From Trileptium ribeirensis (lineage: Eukaryota; Nematoda; Enoplea; Enoplida; Thoracostomopsidae), in the NCBI GenBank assembly GCA_030248225.1, contig JASANE010005188.1, forward strand, positions 1-10,104: DNA of 10,104 nucleotides, read 5' to 3'. Numbering within the stretch: the stretch's first letter is position 1; each line of letters begins with the position of its first letter. Positions 1 to 8,326 of this stretch are shown piece by piece. The notes beneath the pieces are model-generated. The model saw only the letters and a program-made list of their open reading frames with translations. It did not search any database and was not told the origin of the DNA. Both the position numbers and the translations under genes were made by a program.

Positions 1-1320
1 ATGTGGTCTTGCTTGACCAGTTCATATTGCTCAACGTAGTGTTGTCGATTATATGGGATTTTGTTTTGGTTCTCATTGTTTCCTACAACTGTAAGGGCTC
101 AGAAAGTGATAGGACGACACAAATTAGTCTTATCACTTGGACTTGAAAAGGGTACAATGTGAGACTTCAACTTCATATGTAGACTGAAAAGTGTGGAGTC
201 GGTGGCGCTGGGTAAAAATTTGGACTCACTGTCTTCCTTCGTTTGCTCTCATGAGAAGTAAAATTACTTAGCCTTGTCCACTATTAGTGTTGGGCGGTTT
301 GCTGTTAGGCTGTATCTTAATGTATCGAGTTTGTTGCTTTTAGTACCCAGCGCAAATTTCGTATTTTAGCTCTTTTATCTTAATCGAATATGTAGAATCT
401 CGCCTTCCTAAAAATATTTTTTGATCGACATGTTTTTGGTGGTATATATGTTTCGTATGTTCTGCTTTAATTAATCGATTTCCGTTGGCTTTGTTTTCTA
501 AACATTTCGTAGTCTCGTTAATTAATGCTTTCATATTAATATCTACTGAATCATGTGGCAGTACAGTACATTATTACTCGTTGATGAAAGCAATAGAGGC
601 ATCTATAGACGGTATTTTCAGGGACTCTAACGAAAACATGTTTCTTCGACGCAAGCGATCCGATTACTGGATTGTAATATGACATATCACATTACTAGCC
701 GCAAGGTTAAACTGACATCAAAATACGTTTTAATACATGAGGTTTGATTTCAATTTTTCAAGTCCGCGTCGGAACAACCTATTAAACAATTTCAAATGAT
801 AGTGGAGAAGCCTCGAATTTGAATTTTAAGATTTTTGAAAGAAAACAGTGTAAAGCTTCATTTAAAGATTCGTATTAATGATTGTGTTAGCTGTAATCAA
901 TCAGATCAGTGGTAACTTGGCTCTTTAATTTTCGGTATGTTACCCTACTGTGACTTCGATGAGTGTATTTTTGCATGACTTTACCCGCCGTTGTATGTAT
1001 AGGGTTGTTTTATGCTGCTACAATAATTGTTTGTTATAACAGTATAATGTAAAATGTGCAATTTGTGTTATTCATGTGCACCCAAATAATATAATGAAGT
1101 TATGTTTTGTATTTAGCATTATAATTTTTGTTTCATTTCAATTTATTTCGTATGATCTTCTTCAGTATGAGCAAGCTTATATTCATTCAGAAACTTAACG
1201 ACAGAGTGAAACTAGCTCCGTATATACAACTATGCAATTACATTAACTCGATTAGTTTTTCGGTGCTATTCTTGGAAGCAATTCAGGAAGCATGAGCAGA
1301 CGATAACACGATGTACAAGT
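1..1320. other. AT-rich non-coding sequence
   Basis: Apart from the hairpin at 104-138, I see no gene, RNA or recognisable repeat. The longest frames (64 codons at 340-534 minus; 65 codons at 485-682 plus) have no known motif and overlap each other, as expected by chance. Confidence 0.6.
104..138. repeat. 12-bp-stem hairpin
   Basis: AAGTGATAGGAC (104-115) pairs with GTCTTATCACTT (127-138) across an 11-base loop, with a single G-T wobble. It is the cleanest hairpin in the first kilobase. No terminator context or flanking repeat supports a specific role. Confidence 0.65.
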
Positions 1321-1327
1321 TTCGCAA

Positions 1328-1381
1328 CGAGTTGGTCCTGCAGTGAGCCGAGAATGGACTAGGCAATAGGTACCAACCTCG
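1328..1381. repeat. Bulged inverted repeat
   Basis: CGAGTTGGTCC (1328-1338) is the inverted match of GGTACCAACCTCG (1369-1381) apart from two single-base bulges. The enclosed 30 bases show no protein-coding frame. No target duplication is visible, and chance cannot be excluded. Confidence 0.4.
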
Positions 1382-1440
1382 CTGTAAGTAGGGATACTTA
1401 GCCTGTAGCATGATTTGACGCCAACCGTTGCCGTTTCAGG

Positions 1441-3330
1441 TCCATGATAATATATACATGGTATTAAACTGGGAATGCGTCAAACACGGTACTCAACACA
1501 CCGGTAGAACGTGAAATAATTCTGCCCCTGATTAGCTTTCGTTAGCTGTGATATTGCGTCTTCATTCTTACTAGGTAGACTGTTGTTTCTATTAGAAAAT
1601 AAATTTCGATTTTGAGCTGTTTTACATAATACCAAAATTTCAGTTTAAAAATATTAAAGATGAGTATGGCACTCGGTCATATTCATGTATTTAACTTGAT
1701 ATCCGATGATTAGGTGGTTTTTTTGCCCAACTCCCTCATGAATGCGGGAGTGCAACAGCCAAGGTTCAATAATGGACTCTTGATAATAATGAACGGCCTG
1801 TGATATACGTATTCCACATCATAGCGCAAAATCATAGTAAAATATTTAGTGCGATTTCCAAATTTGTATGTTTATACGACACGGTGATGGTTATTAACAT
1901 TCGTATGGACATTTAGTAGTAACTTTATGAACTTGGCACAGAAGTTGACGGGTTTAGGTTAAGAAAATCAAATGGCGTCATAAATATTATCATTAAATTA
2001 ATAAATTACTGTATATACGGGATTCCGTTGTTTGTTATTATTAAATGCATTCGTACTTTGTGTAGATAATGTAGCTAAAAATTTAGATATAGAAAATATA
2101 TTATAGGAGATATTTAATTAATGCGTTTGGTTTGAGAAGATTTTGCATTTTACAAAATGTTTTCTTACGTTTGAATATTGTGCAAGTATTTTTCTTATAT
2201 GCTACGATAGCTTTTGGTTGGTACAAACTATAAGCCGGATATTTTTGAACGCAAAGAAAATTTATTTGGATTTTTTGTTTCGTAATTAAAAATTGGAGAT
2301 CGTTGAGTGTATATCATATTTTTCTGATCTTTTGAGATTTTTAGCTCAGAAAGCGCAAAGCTGTGTGAATGCAGCTTATATACTAATGTGATCTCGCTGG
2401 TGTGTTGCGTATTGTTTATGCTTAATCTTGCATTTAAACCTTTGTAGTATTATTGGTCTGTATTGATTAATAGCTTATTTCTGTCTGGGTAAATTACTGT
2501 TATACAATGTTGTCGTTTGGGACACAACTGGTCAGCGCGACCGCTGGTATTGTCTGTCCTGCATTACAAGTTTAACAGAGCTGCGTTACAAAGTGATTGG
2601 CTTGTGGATCAACTCGCAACTATGAACGATTACATTGCTGCGGTTATGATTCGATGTAGAAGAAAATTTTGTAAGGATACTGCTCACGTGAATCTAATTC
2701 GAATTTTACACAAATGTCCAGGTTAAAGGCGATTTCAGTTACATAGATAAAAGCATATGCGAGGGCAAGGAACGGTATATAGTCATATTTTGTCCACAAC
2801 AAATATAAGGGAAATATTTATCGAAGTCAATATTGCCGTTATGTGCGTTCAGGTCTGCGTTAGGTGTCACCTGCAGATCAGTTGTAAGAAGCGTCCAAAT
2901 TGCTGATGACGGAACAGAAATAAAATGGATGAAGTGACAATATATCATACAATTTCCACCGCGATTGCCTAAATTTGCAGAGATTTTTACTTTTTGCTTT
3001 AAGGTGGAAAATTTCAAGGAAGTGCTTCGGTTCCAGGAATCTGTTCAAATTGGGCACAAGTACTTATACTTGGCACATTATATAATCCATAAATATGGTC
3101 AACATATTTTCTGCTAGAGAAGGGGTTATAACAGCTAGAAAAAGTACTTTTCGTTTTGTGCATCCGAACTGTGTTAGTTTAAATTTTAAAGCTAAACTGT
3201 TTATTTACACGACCTAACTGGAAATGGGTCATCTTTTGTAACGCATATTTAATATGTTCATGTATAGACGGTTCACCACTCGACCGCATAACAAAGTGGC
3301 CCTCCAATGGCACAATTTTCGTGCTGAGTA
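1441..3330. other. AT-rich non-coding sequence
   Basis: Nothing was recognised here. A small stem ACTCCC/GGGAGT with a 10-base loop occurs near 1728-1749. Two modest open frames, 2517-2726 plus (69 codons) and 2739-3017 minus (92 codons), carry no family motif, no clear promoter and no paired splice sites; the first is slightly richer in G and C than its surroundings. Confidence 0.55.
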
Positions 3331-3332
3331 GA

Positions 3333-3402
3333 ATTACTAAATAGTAATCGTTATACGTCTTGGCAGTGTATGCGCCTGCCTAGACGATAACTCAGTGGTT
3401 AT
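3333..3402. repeat. Cluster of three adjacent inverted repeats
   Basis: ATTACTA (3333-3339) faces TAGTAAT (3342-3348) around a 2-base centre. Next, GTTATACGTCTTGGCAG (3350-3366) pairs with CTGCCTAGACGATAAC (3376-3391) over a 9-base loop, with one bulge and one mismatch. The latter arm overlaps a third stem, GATAAC (3385-3390) with GTTATC (3397-3402) over a 6-base loop. The second and third stems therefore compete. A further weak stem, GATGAA/TTCATC, is at 3418-3441. A MITE relic or a structured RNA are both possible; neither is shown. Confidence 0.6.
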
Positions 3403-3452
3403 CATAGTTATTGTTGCGATGAACTAATGATTAAATTCATCCATTAATTACT

Positions 3453-3773
3453 ATTCTAGGCTGTATTTGTTTTGATTCTAATGTATAGCTTATGAATAAT
3501 TTTCCAGAATTTTACCTGTTCTGCATGTTCCAACTGTGAGTACGTGTACTACACGTTTTAGTTAGCATTAGTAACTCCGTATAGCTTTAACGAAAAGTGG
3601 AAATATAAAAGATTCTTCATCGTATTCATCTTTCATGGACAATGGTCTTGCGATGGCAAATAATGACTATAGACATGAATTTTTTGCTGTAGGCAGCGAT
3701 GATATCTGAGCCATTAAGTTTGGCTTGGCTTAATGCAATGTGTTCTTGGAATGCGTCACTTTTTATTTGAGGG
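3453..3773. other. AT-rich non-coding sequence
   Basis: No gene, repeat or RNA was recognised between the inverted-repeat cluster and the hAT-type left end. Confidence 0.55.
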
Positions 3774-4098
3774 CAGTGGCGTAGCCAGGCGAGCGTAGCG
3801 GGTCTAGGGCTCCATTTACGGTCGACAAATTTTACGTCGTAGAAAGGAAGGAAAAATTATGTTAGAAGTGATGAATCGGAAGTTAAGGAACTTACATCAA
3901 AAATTCGCCCAATTTGTATACACAAAAATAGATATACGTAGAAGAATGTCGCTTAAATTATCTGTTGACGGAGTAGGTATATATAGATTATTTTCATTGC
4001 TAGGTCACCGTGAAAAATTTTGTTAGACCACACCTTCCCCCTTTCGTCGGCGTCAGTGGGGCTAAACATTCCTTTTCGAAATCCTGGATTCGCCCTTT
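3774..4098. mobile_element. hAT-type non-autonomous element, about 325 bp, decayed
   Basis: The left end, CAGTGGCGTAGCCAGG (3774-3789), is a widely seen hAT terminal sequence in animal genomes. On the opposite strand, a divergent copy ends at about 4098: read inward it gives AAAGGGCGAATCCAGG, and 11 of 16 positions match the left end. That right end also resembles another common hAT end with GGCGGATCCAGG. The flanks TTTGAGGG (3766-3773) and TATGAGAG (4098-4105) agree at 6 of 8 positions, which may be a decayed 8-bp hAT target duplication if the right end is placed one base earlier. There is no transposase. It may be one MITE or two unrelated ends side by side. The minus 64-codon frame at 4000-4194 begins outside the element and crosses its right end; it is a by-product. 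Confidence 0.7.
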
Positions 4099-4105
4099 AT
4101 GAGAG

Positions 4106-4487
4106 CCGCAATAATTTATAGTCAACTGTGTGAAACTAAAATTTTGTCGCTGGCAATATGTATAATATTTTGCATTGAGCTGGAAGGACAGCATTCGTCA
4201 TTAATCGTATGACTGATACGCCATGTTTACTTTGTAAACAGTGCACGTACAAATCGTATCTAATACTGGTAATGTAACGTACTGTTAGTATTCTCTTACT
4301 GATCGAGACAATTTTGTTGCTACGAAAAATTTATATTGACAGTTAGTATTCTATCTACACTTGTCAGTTACAAATATTAAAAATAAAAAAATTAAAAGCA
4401 TTGTGCGTTACATGATTGTCTGCTCATTGTTTCCAATCTGATAAAAATCCTTAGTTTGTGTTTACATATGGATTCCTTATGGAGGTA
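4106..4487. other. AT-rich non-coding sequence with minor repeats
   Basis: GTTTAC/GTAAAC form a small stem with a 3-base loop near 4224-4238. GTTAGTATTCT occurs twice in the same direction, near 4284 and 4341. An A-rich run lies near 4378-4398. None amounts to a recognised element. Confidence 0.5.
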
Positions 4488-4640
4488 AAGGCTAGGGTAA
4501 ACCAGGGGGGCAAGGTGTAATGCATGCCATGCCTTTCTCGATATACTAAGCCTTAGGCTAAGCGTAGGACCTTATATGAGACATGCAATAAGCTTATGTC
4601 GAGGAGCTGCGGCTCCCCCCGGGTGCCCCCTCTAAGCTAT
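4488..4640. other. G/C-tract patch with inverted G and C runs
   Basis: In an otherwise AT-rich region, AGGGGGGCA (4504-4512) lies opposite TGCCCCCT (about 4624-4631), inverted copies differing by one base in run length. Between them are CCCCCCGGG, a stem GGAGC/GCTCC with a 4-base loop near 4604-4617, and a 10-bp palindrome ATAAGCTTAT near 4588-4597. G runs of this kind are common inside hAT-type repeats, so this may be another transposon fragment, but no clean ends or target duplication are visible. Confidence 0.35.
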
Positions 4641-5300
4641 TCTTTTTCCTAACGATATAACATGTTGCCCGTCAGGGTTACCTAATCGGAGGTAGAAATA
4701 AATGCTGAAAGTATCGCCGCAGAGTAGTTCAATGTTTTCAAAGTTGTGCGATACTTAATATCGTTTGTTAAATATCCAGAGAGCTTGTTTTGGGCTCACG
4801 GAAACAGTACATGCGCGCGTACAGAAACTGTGTTTTCCCAAACAATCGAAACATGTAATAAATATACTTATGCGCAACGATCAATGAAAGCACGATTGTA
4901 TATTTATATTGGCATGATGTTTATGTTATGTTGCTTTTTCGGGCATTACGATACTCAAGAATATTTTTATGCTTTGTCTTATATATATTTTTAATGCTTA
5001 ACAGTATTCGTCAAGAATTTTGATGAGTGCTTTTTGTCACGGAAATGTCGGCAAAGTAATTAGTTTAGGTATATCACTATCTCACCTCTAGCTTAACTTT
5101 ACCGTAAAATGTTTTGTAGGTTGAACCCTTGCTGTTTGAGGGCATCCTGGTGTAGCATTGAAGTTTTTATCATGACATTGAATGGTTTATGCAATCTCAT
5201 AATTTGTTTTGAAACTTTTCAATGCAAAACAAAGTAATCAGCATCGTCTTCATGCACTTATACTTACGCTTGATGGGTTTGTATTACGTGATTTACATTA
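4641..5300. other. AT-rich non-coding sequence
   Basis: An 82-codon plus frame at 4746-4994 has no recognisable domain, and its Tyr- and Ile-rich tail simply reflects TAT/ATA base composition. No other feature was seen. Confidence 0.55.
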
Positions 5301-5391
5301 GTGGTCAAACTCTGAATAACTCCGCTATTGAAATAAAACATTCAGAATGTAACAATGAAATATACCATTAGGTTTATCTTGTTTTGACCAC
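5301..5391. mobile_element. Possible Tc1-like MITE relic, 91 bp
   Basis: GTGGTCAAAC (5301-5310) faces an inverted copy GTTTTGACCAC (5381-5391), which matches over ten bases with one extra A. Looser similarity extends inward to an ATAA on each side. GTGGTCAAA-type ends, and the stretch AATAACTCCGCTATTG just inside the left end, resemble Tc1/mariner-superfamily ends. The left flank carries TA (5299-5300), but no TA follows the right arm, so the target duplication is not confirmed. It is too short to code for anything. It could be a chance inverted repeat. Confidence 0.4.
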
Positions 5392-6236
5392 AAGTTTGAT
5401 GATGCTTGAAAATTTCGAGTTGGAATTTCACTCAGTGTGCTAAAAAATTAGGAACTTTTTCTTCCAAAGCGATATTTATGCAACGGTCGACGCTGCAGTT
5501 TTTTGTCAGGCAGGTATGAACTGTTCACCGTTAATTGACGTTTGTGGATCAAATATTTTAAAATAGAAACTATTTTTGCGGACAATTACTATATTCTGTT
5601 TATAACAATTCCATGTATTTTCACATCTTACCTTATCGTTAAGCTTATAACGTGCTGGACGCTTGAATGAAAAATGCTGTAACAAATTTTTTCGCACAAT
5701 CACTGTCGTCTGGACAAGTTTTGCTTGTTTTAACGAATCGAGACAATATTCCTTCATCTTTAGAAATCCGGCCAAAAATATAAATTATTGCCAATGTGTT
5801 TATGGTTTCTATTGCCGTTTTATATCTTTGTGTTATAGTTGAGGCGCATATATAGTCAAAAAGTTAAGCAGGATTCTACTTTCGTTTAATACTGTTATTT
5901 TGTTTTAATATTAAATCATTAAATCATTTTACAAATTGCAAATGAGCGAATAACGAGACATAAATACAGGAACACAGTAATGGACTGTATTGATTTTCGA
6001 TTGGCTACGTGTTGCTGCTTTCAATATAGGGCTAATCCAGATGAGGTTACTTATAAGCCATTTAATATTTATATCAGGAACGTTTTGCATGTACCTATGA
6101 CATATTGTGATTACGTCATATAAATCCGTAACACTGGCGTTTGATACCCATAGAAAACATATGATGATGCTCTTCATAACATAGATAGTAAAAAAATTTG
6201 TTTATTTATGTTAACTGCACAGACTCAAGAAGAAAG
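5392..6236. other. AT-rich non-coding sequence
   Basis: Two minus-strand frames of 89 (5506-5775) and 82 codons (5929-6177) show no family motif and no supporting signals. No repeats or RNA genes were recognised up to the TTAA of the MITE. Confidence 0.55.
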
Positions 6237-6240
6237 TTAA
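6237..6240. repeat. Left TTAA target-site duplication of the piggyBac-type MITE
   Basis: TTAA directly abuts the CCC that starts the left inverted end and matches the TTAA at 6503-6506. Confidence 0.85.
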
Positions 6241-6502
6241 CCCTCTCATGCCCGTAAGGTCCGAATGGCACCAAACGCACATTGCGACTCGTTCGCGTCC
6301 CGCTGCGTTTGTCGTGTGTTATACGTTTGCACATGCGTTGTTATTCGCTCGCATTGTGAGGTTCCTTAAGGAACCGAGCAACAACTCTCAGTGTTTCGCT
6401 ATAGCAAAACTTTCAATTGTACGATTCGGGTTAAGATCCCTGGCGCAGGCTTGAGTTTGTCAAACATTCCATGATACTCAAATTAATTCGGGCATGAAAG
6501 GG
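6241..6502. mobile_element. piggyBac-type MITE, 262 bp, with TTAA target duplication
   Basis: The left end reads CCCTCTCATGCCCG (6241-6254) and the right end is its inverted copy, CGGGCATGAAAGGG (6489-6502); 13 of 14 positions match. Both ends are flanked by TTAA (6237-6240 and 6503-6506). piggyBac-superfamily elements insert at TTAA and duplicate it, and their ends begin with CCC, so the superfamily call is strong. At 262 bp there is no room for a transposase, so the element is non-autonomous and would need one supplied elsewhere. The interior is richer in CpG than its surroundings and contains a 16-bp perfect palindrome at 6360-6375. A 68-codon plus frame (6248-6454) runs through it but begins inside the terminal repeat and resembles no known protein; I do not call it a gene. 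Confidence 0.88.
6360..6375. repeat. 16-bp perfect palindrome inside the MITE
   Basis: GGTTCCTTAAGGAACC reads the same on both strands. Weaker pairing (TTG with CAA) flanks it at 6354-6356 and 6379-6381. Its centre is TTAA, the piggyBac target sequence. It could extrude as a cruciform or be a binding site; function is unknown. Confidence 0.8.
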
Positions 6503-6506
6503 TTAA
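6503..6506. repeat. Right TTAA target-site duplication of the piggyBac-type MITE
   Basis: TTAA directly follows the GGG that closes the right inverted end. It also sits inside a larger inverted repeat, GGTTAATT/AATTAACC (6501-6508 and 6512-6519), so a second TTAA occurs ten bases on; the nearer one fits the element boundary exactly. Confidence 0.85.
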
Positions 6507-7059
6507 TTAAAAATTAACCAATCGCATAACTAAAGTTACTTCCACCGCAAGAACATAAAACTTCAAAAGATAATTGTCAACAAAAAGTACGAATAATAGT
6601 CAACACATTATATAAATATAATGAAAAAACAGCGATAATGTGGAGCCTTATACTAAATCTTCTCGTAAGACGAGGAGCTTCCTATTATTCATTCTGTAAA
6701 GAAAAAATTGAATTGTACCCTTTTGGCATTTCGAGGTTTAAATGCGATCAGTTTTATTGTAAACTTGGATTTTATATTTAAATATTTCTGTTGAAACTGT
6801 ATTTTTGGTACGGAAATTCTGGCAATTCTTAAATTTCGCTTTCTGGAACCAACGCATACTTGTTTGTAAGAAAAAATTTGACTGGAAATGAATTCTACGT
6901 TTAGAACTACATAGAGGTGTATTAATTAAGAATACCAATAACTTTTGCTAGCCATGGCTGCATGCCGCGAAGTTTAAGGAAAAACAACAGTTCCTGGCTT
7001 GTGAACCTTTTTTGGTATTTAAGTTTAGGAACGTGAATAGGTTCATTTTTAATAATTCC
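6507..7059 (-). other. Expected 3' non-coding end and LTR zone; borders not visible
   Basis: By element structure, the polypurine tract and 3' LTR of the retrotransposon should fall here, read on the minus strand. I see no clear purine tract, and the 5' LTR needed for comparison is outside the window. A 10-bp palindrome AGCCATGGCT lies at 6950-6959 next to a CA (6961-6962) that could be a TG start on the minus strand. A minus-strand AATAAA signal lies near 6755. A short hairpin with arms CTTCTCG/CGAGGAG is at 6659-6677. None of these proves an LTR. The 66-codon minus frame at 6738-6938 shows no family resemblance. Confidence 0.3.
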
Positions 7060-7521
7060 GGGTGATTTTTTAACAGTTAAAACGACTTCCTCTACTTTTT
7101 TGGATAAATGCCGATTTAACGCGGTGTAATGAAATCTGTAGTTTGTTATCTATAGTAAATAGTTATAGTCGCGTTATCTCGGTCGTATATTTCATAAAAA
7201 CCGAGGAAACGAGGCTACAACCTTGATTCTTGGTACTAAACCCCGTAACCATACGTGCGCGACACGACTCGGCTCCTTTTTGGAATATAATACGGAACGT
7301 TGTGTTTTCGCTCAAGTGCTCTAAATTTTTTGAAGATTATTATGAGTTGTTTTATAAAGTGCGACGTTGGCTCCAAAACGGAGGGTTTAGTCGGTAATAT
7401 GAAATACTGATCTGGTAATTCTAATAGTGATCCATATAATAATAATGCGGAACTATTTAAATCTTTTTTAATTGTTGTAGGGAAGACCCAGCAAGATTAA
7501 AGATATTGTATCGAACCATTG
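7060..7521 (-). pseudogene. Integrase C-terminal domain remnant and end of pol
   Basis: After the core's stop, the minus strand shifts frame and gives WFDTISLILLG (from 7521), then, in a further frame, a LLLYG box at 7431-7445 followed by LELPDQYF. These match the conserved LLGLRT and ELVYG boxes that follow the gypsy integrase core. The frame stays open past RSRVVSRTYGYG to a stop near 7228. The last recognisable piece is FTIDNK to HRVKSAFI at 7103-7159, the SH3-like end of integrase where related elements have a DRLKPA-type box. That frame stops near 7060, taken here as the approximate end of pol. Individual boxes are weaker than in the core, but their order, spacing and position support the call. 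Confidence 0.8.
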
Positions 7522-7522
7522 C

Positions 7523-7897
7523 TTATTGTTGCAGTGAGTCCTTAGCGAATTTTTTAGTCCTATGAAATCGCTCAATAGCTCCGTTACTTGCAGGGTGGTA
7601 CGCGGTAGTAATACTACTTGTAGCGCTTAGTTGCTGCATTAATTCACTCCATAAAGCACATTTGAATTGGCTTTTACGATCAGAAACTACAATCCCCCTA
7701 AGAACACCAAAACGTGATATCCATCTATGAATCAATGGGATGGCAACAGTTTGGGTTGATATGTCTTTAACTGGTATAACCTTCTTCCATCTTGTGAAAC
7801 GGTCAATTATGGTTACAAGATATGTATTACCATTTGATGGTGCAAACGGTCCGACTATATCAATGTGTATTGTATGAAATCGTGAGTTAGTATTCAT
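7523..7897 (-). pseudogene. Integrase catalytic core, open frame with D,D35E intact
   Basis: A clean 124-codon frame encodes the rve-type integrase core, which would join element cDNA to host DNA. The residues are Asp13 in HIDIVGP (codon 7859-7861), Asp73 in VSDRKSQF (7679-7681) and Glu109 in NGAIERFHR (7571-7573). Exactly 35 residues separate Asp73 and Glu109, the family spacing. The intervening DRFTRW, WISRFGV and TTAYHP boxes are also conserved. The usual Gly after the second Asp-containing turn is replaced by Lys. The Met at the start is simply the first ATG after a frame change, so it is not evidence of a real start. The frame ends at a TAA (7523-7525); the C-terminal domain continues in another frame. 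It is most likely a well-preserved piece of a dead polyprotein, since both neighbouring domains are broken. Confidence 0.95.
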
Positions 7898-7944
7898 ATT
7901 TTACTTACAAAAGCCTTTGTACGGCGAGTTGTTTTAGCCATCTT

Positions 7945-8326
7945 TCATTGCTTACAATATTTGGCCCGCTGGCGGACTTCTTTATTTATCCCGGGCCAAA
8001 TCTTTTTTCGGCAAATGGCACCAAGGGTCTGCATTTGGCCGTATATGTGCCAAGTTATGAATTTGATCTAAACAACCTTGGTCGCATGCATTGTGGTACA
8101 TATGGGCGTATTGTTTTCGACCGACAGTCACAAAAAATCTCACAAGTTCCAATGTCTACTTTTTTAATTTTAAAGTAGTTGTTTCAAAAGACTGCATTAG
8201 TGATTTGTCCGATTGCTGAGCTTGCCTCCAGATATCATCAATGTCTGTTGTAATTGCTGATAATGATCGAGATAGTGCATCTGCGACGACGCTGTCTGAT
8301 CCAGACACGTGTTCAATGAAACTAGT
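7945..8326 (-). pseudogene. RNase H-integrase linker and integrase HHCC zinc finger remnant
   Basis: Immediately past the RNase H stop, in the same frame, 56 codons are open (8326-8159) and contain IEHVSG and VADALSR, the classic linker between RNase H and integrase. A stop at 8156-8158 follows, and the neighbouring frame (8162-8058) continues with an RPYVP box. The integrase N-terminal HHCC finger is then recognisable in pieces: HNLAH at 8045-8059 gives the two His, and KYCKQ at about 7948-7962 gives the first Cys. The second Cys position is a TGA stop at 7945-7947. The finger normally helps bind LTR ends and multimerise integrase; here it cannot form. Assignment is by motif order and its position directly ahead of the catalytic core. 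Confidence 0.88.

Noticed and set aside
2517..2726. 69-codon plus-strand frame that could be an exon, with a possible donor CAG/GTTAAA at its end
   Set aside because: There is no acceptor, partner exon or known motif; length is within chance expectation.
2739..3017. 92-codon minus-strand frame
   Set aside because: No recognisable domain, no promoter or splice support, and composition like the surrounding non-coding DNA.
4000..4194. 64-codon minus-strand frame containing a GRIQDF string
   Set aside because: The string comes from translating the hAT-type right end, a common source of false gene predictions.
5110..5135. GGGTTCAACC on the minus strand, like a tRNA T-loop
   Set aside because: The flanking bases do not form the T-arm stem, and no acceptor, D or anticodon arm is present.
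6248..6454. 68-codon frame inside the piggyBac-type MITE
   Set aside because: It starts within the terminal inverted repeat, has no known domain, and CpG-rich DNA has fewer chance stops.
7948..8178. 76-codon plus-strand frame
   Set aside because: It lies antisense to the integrase zinc-finger and linker remnant; its openness follows from the old coding sequence.
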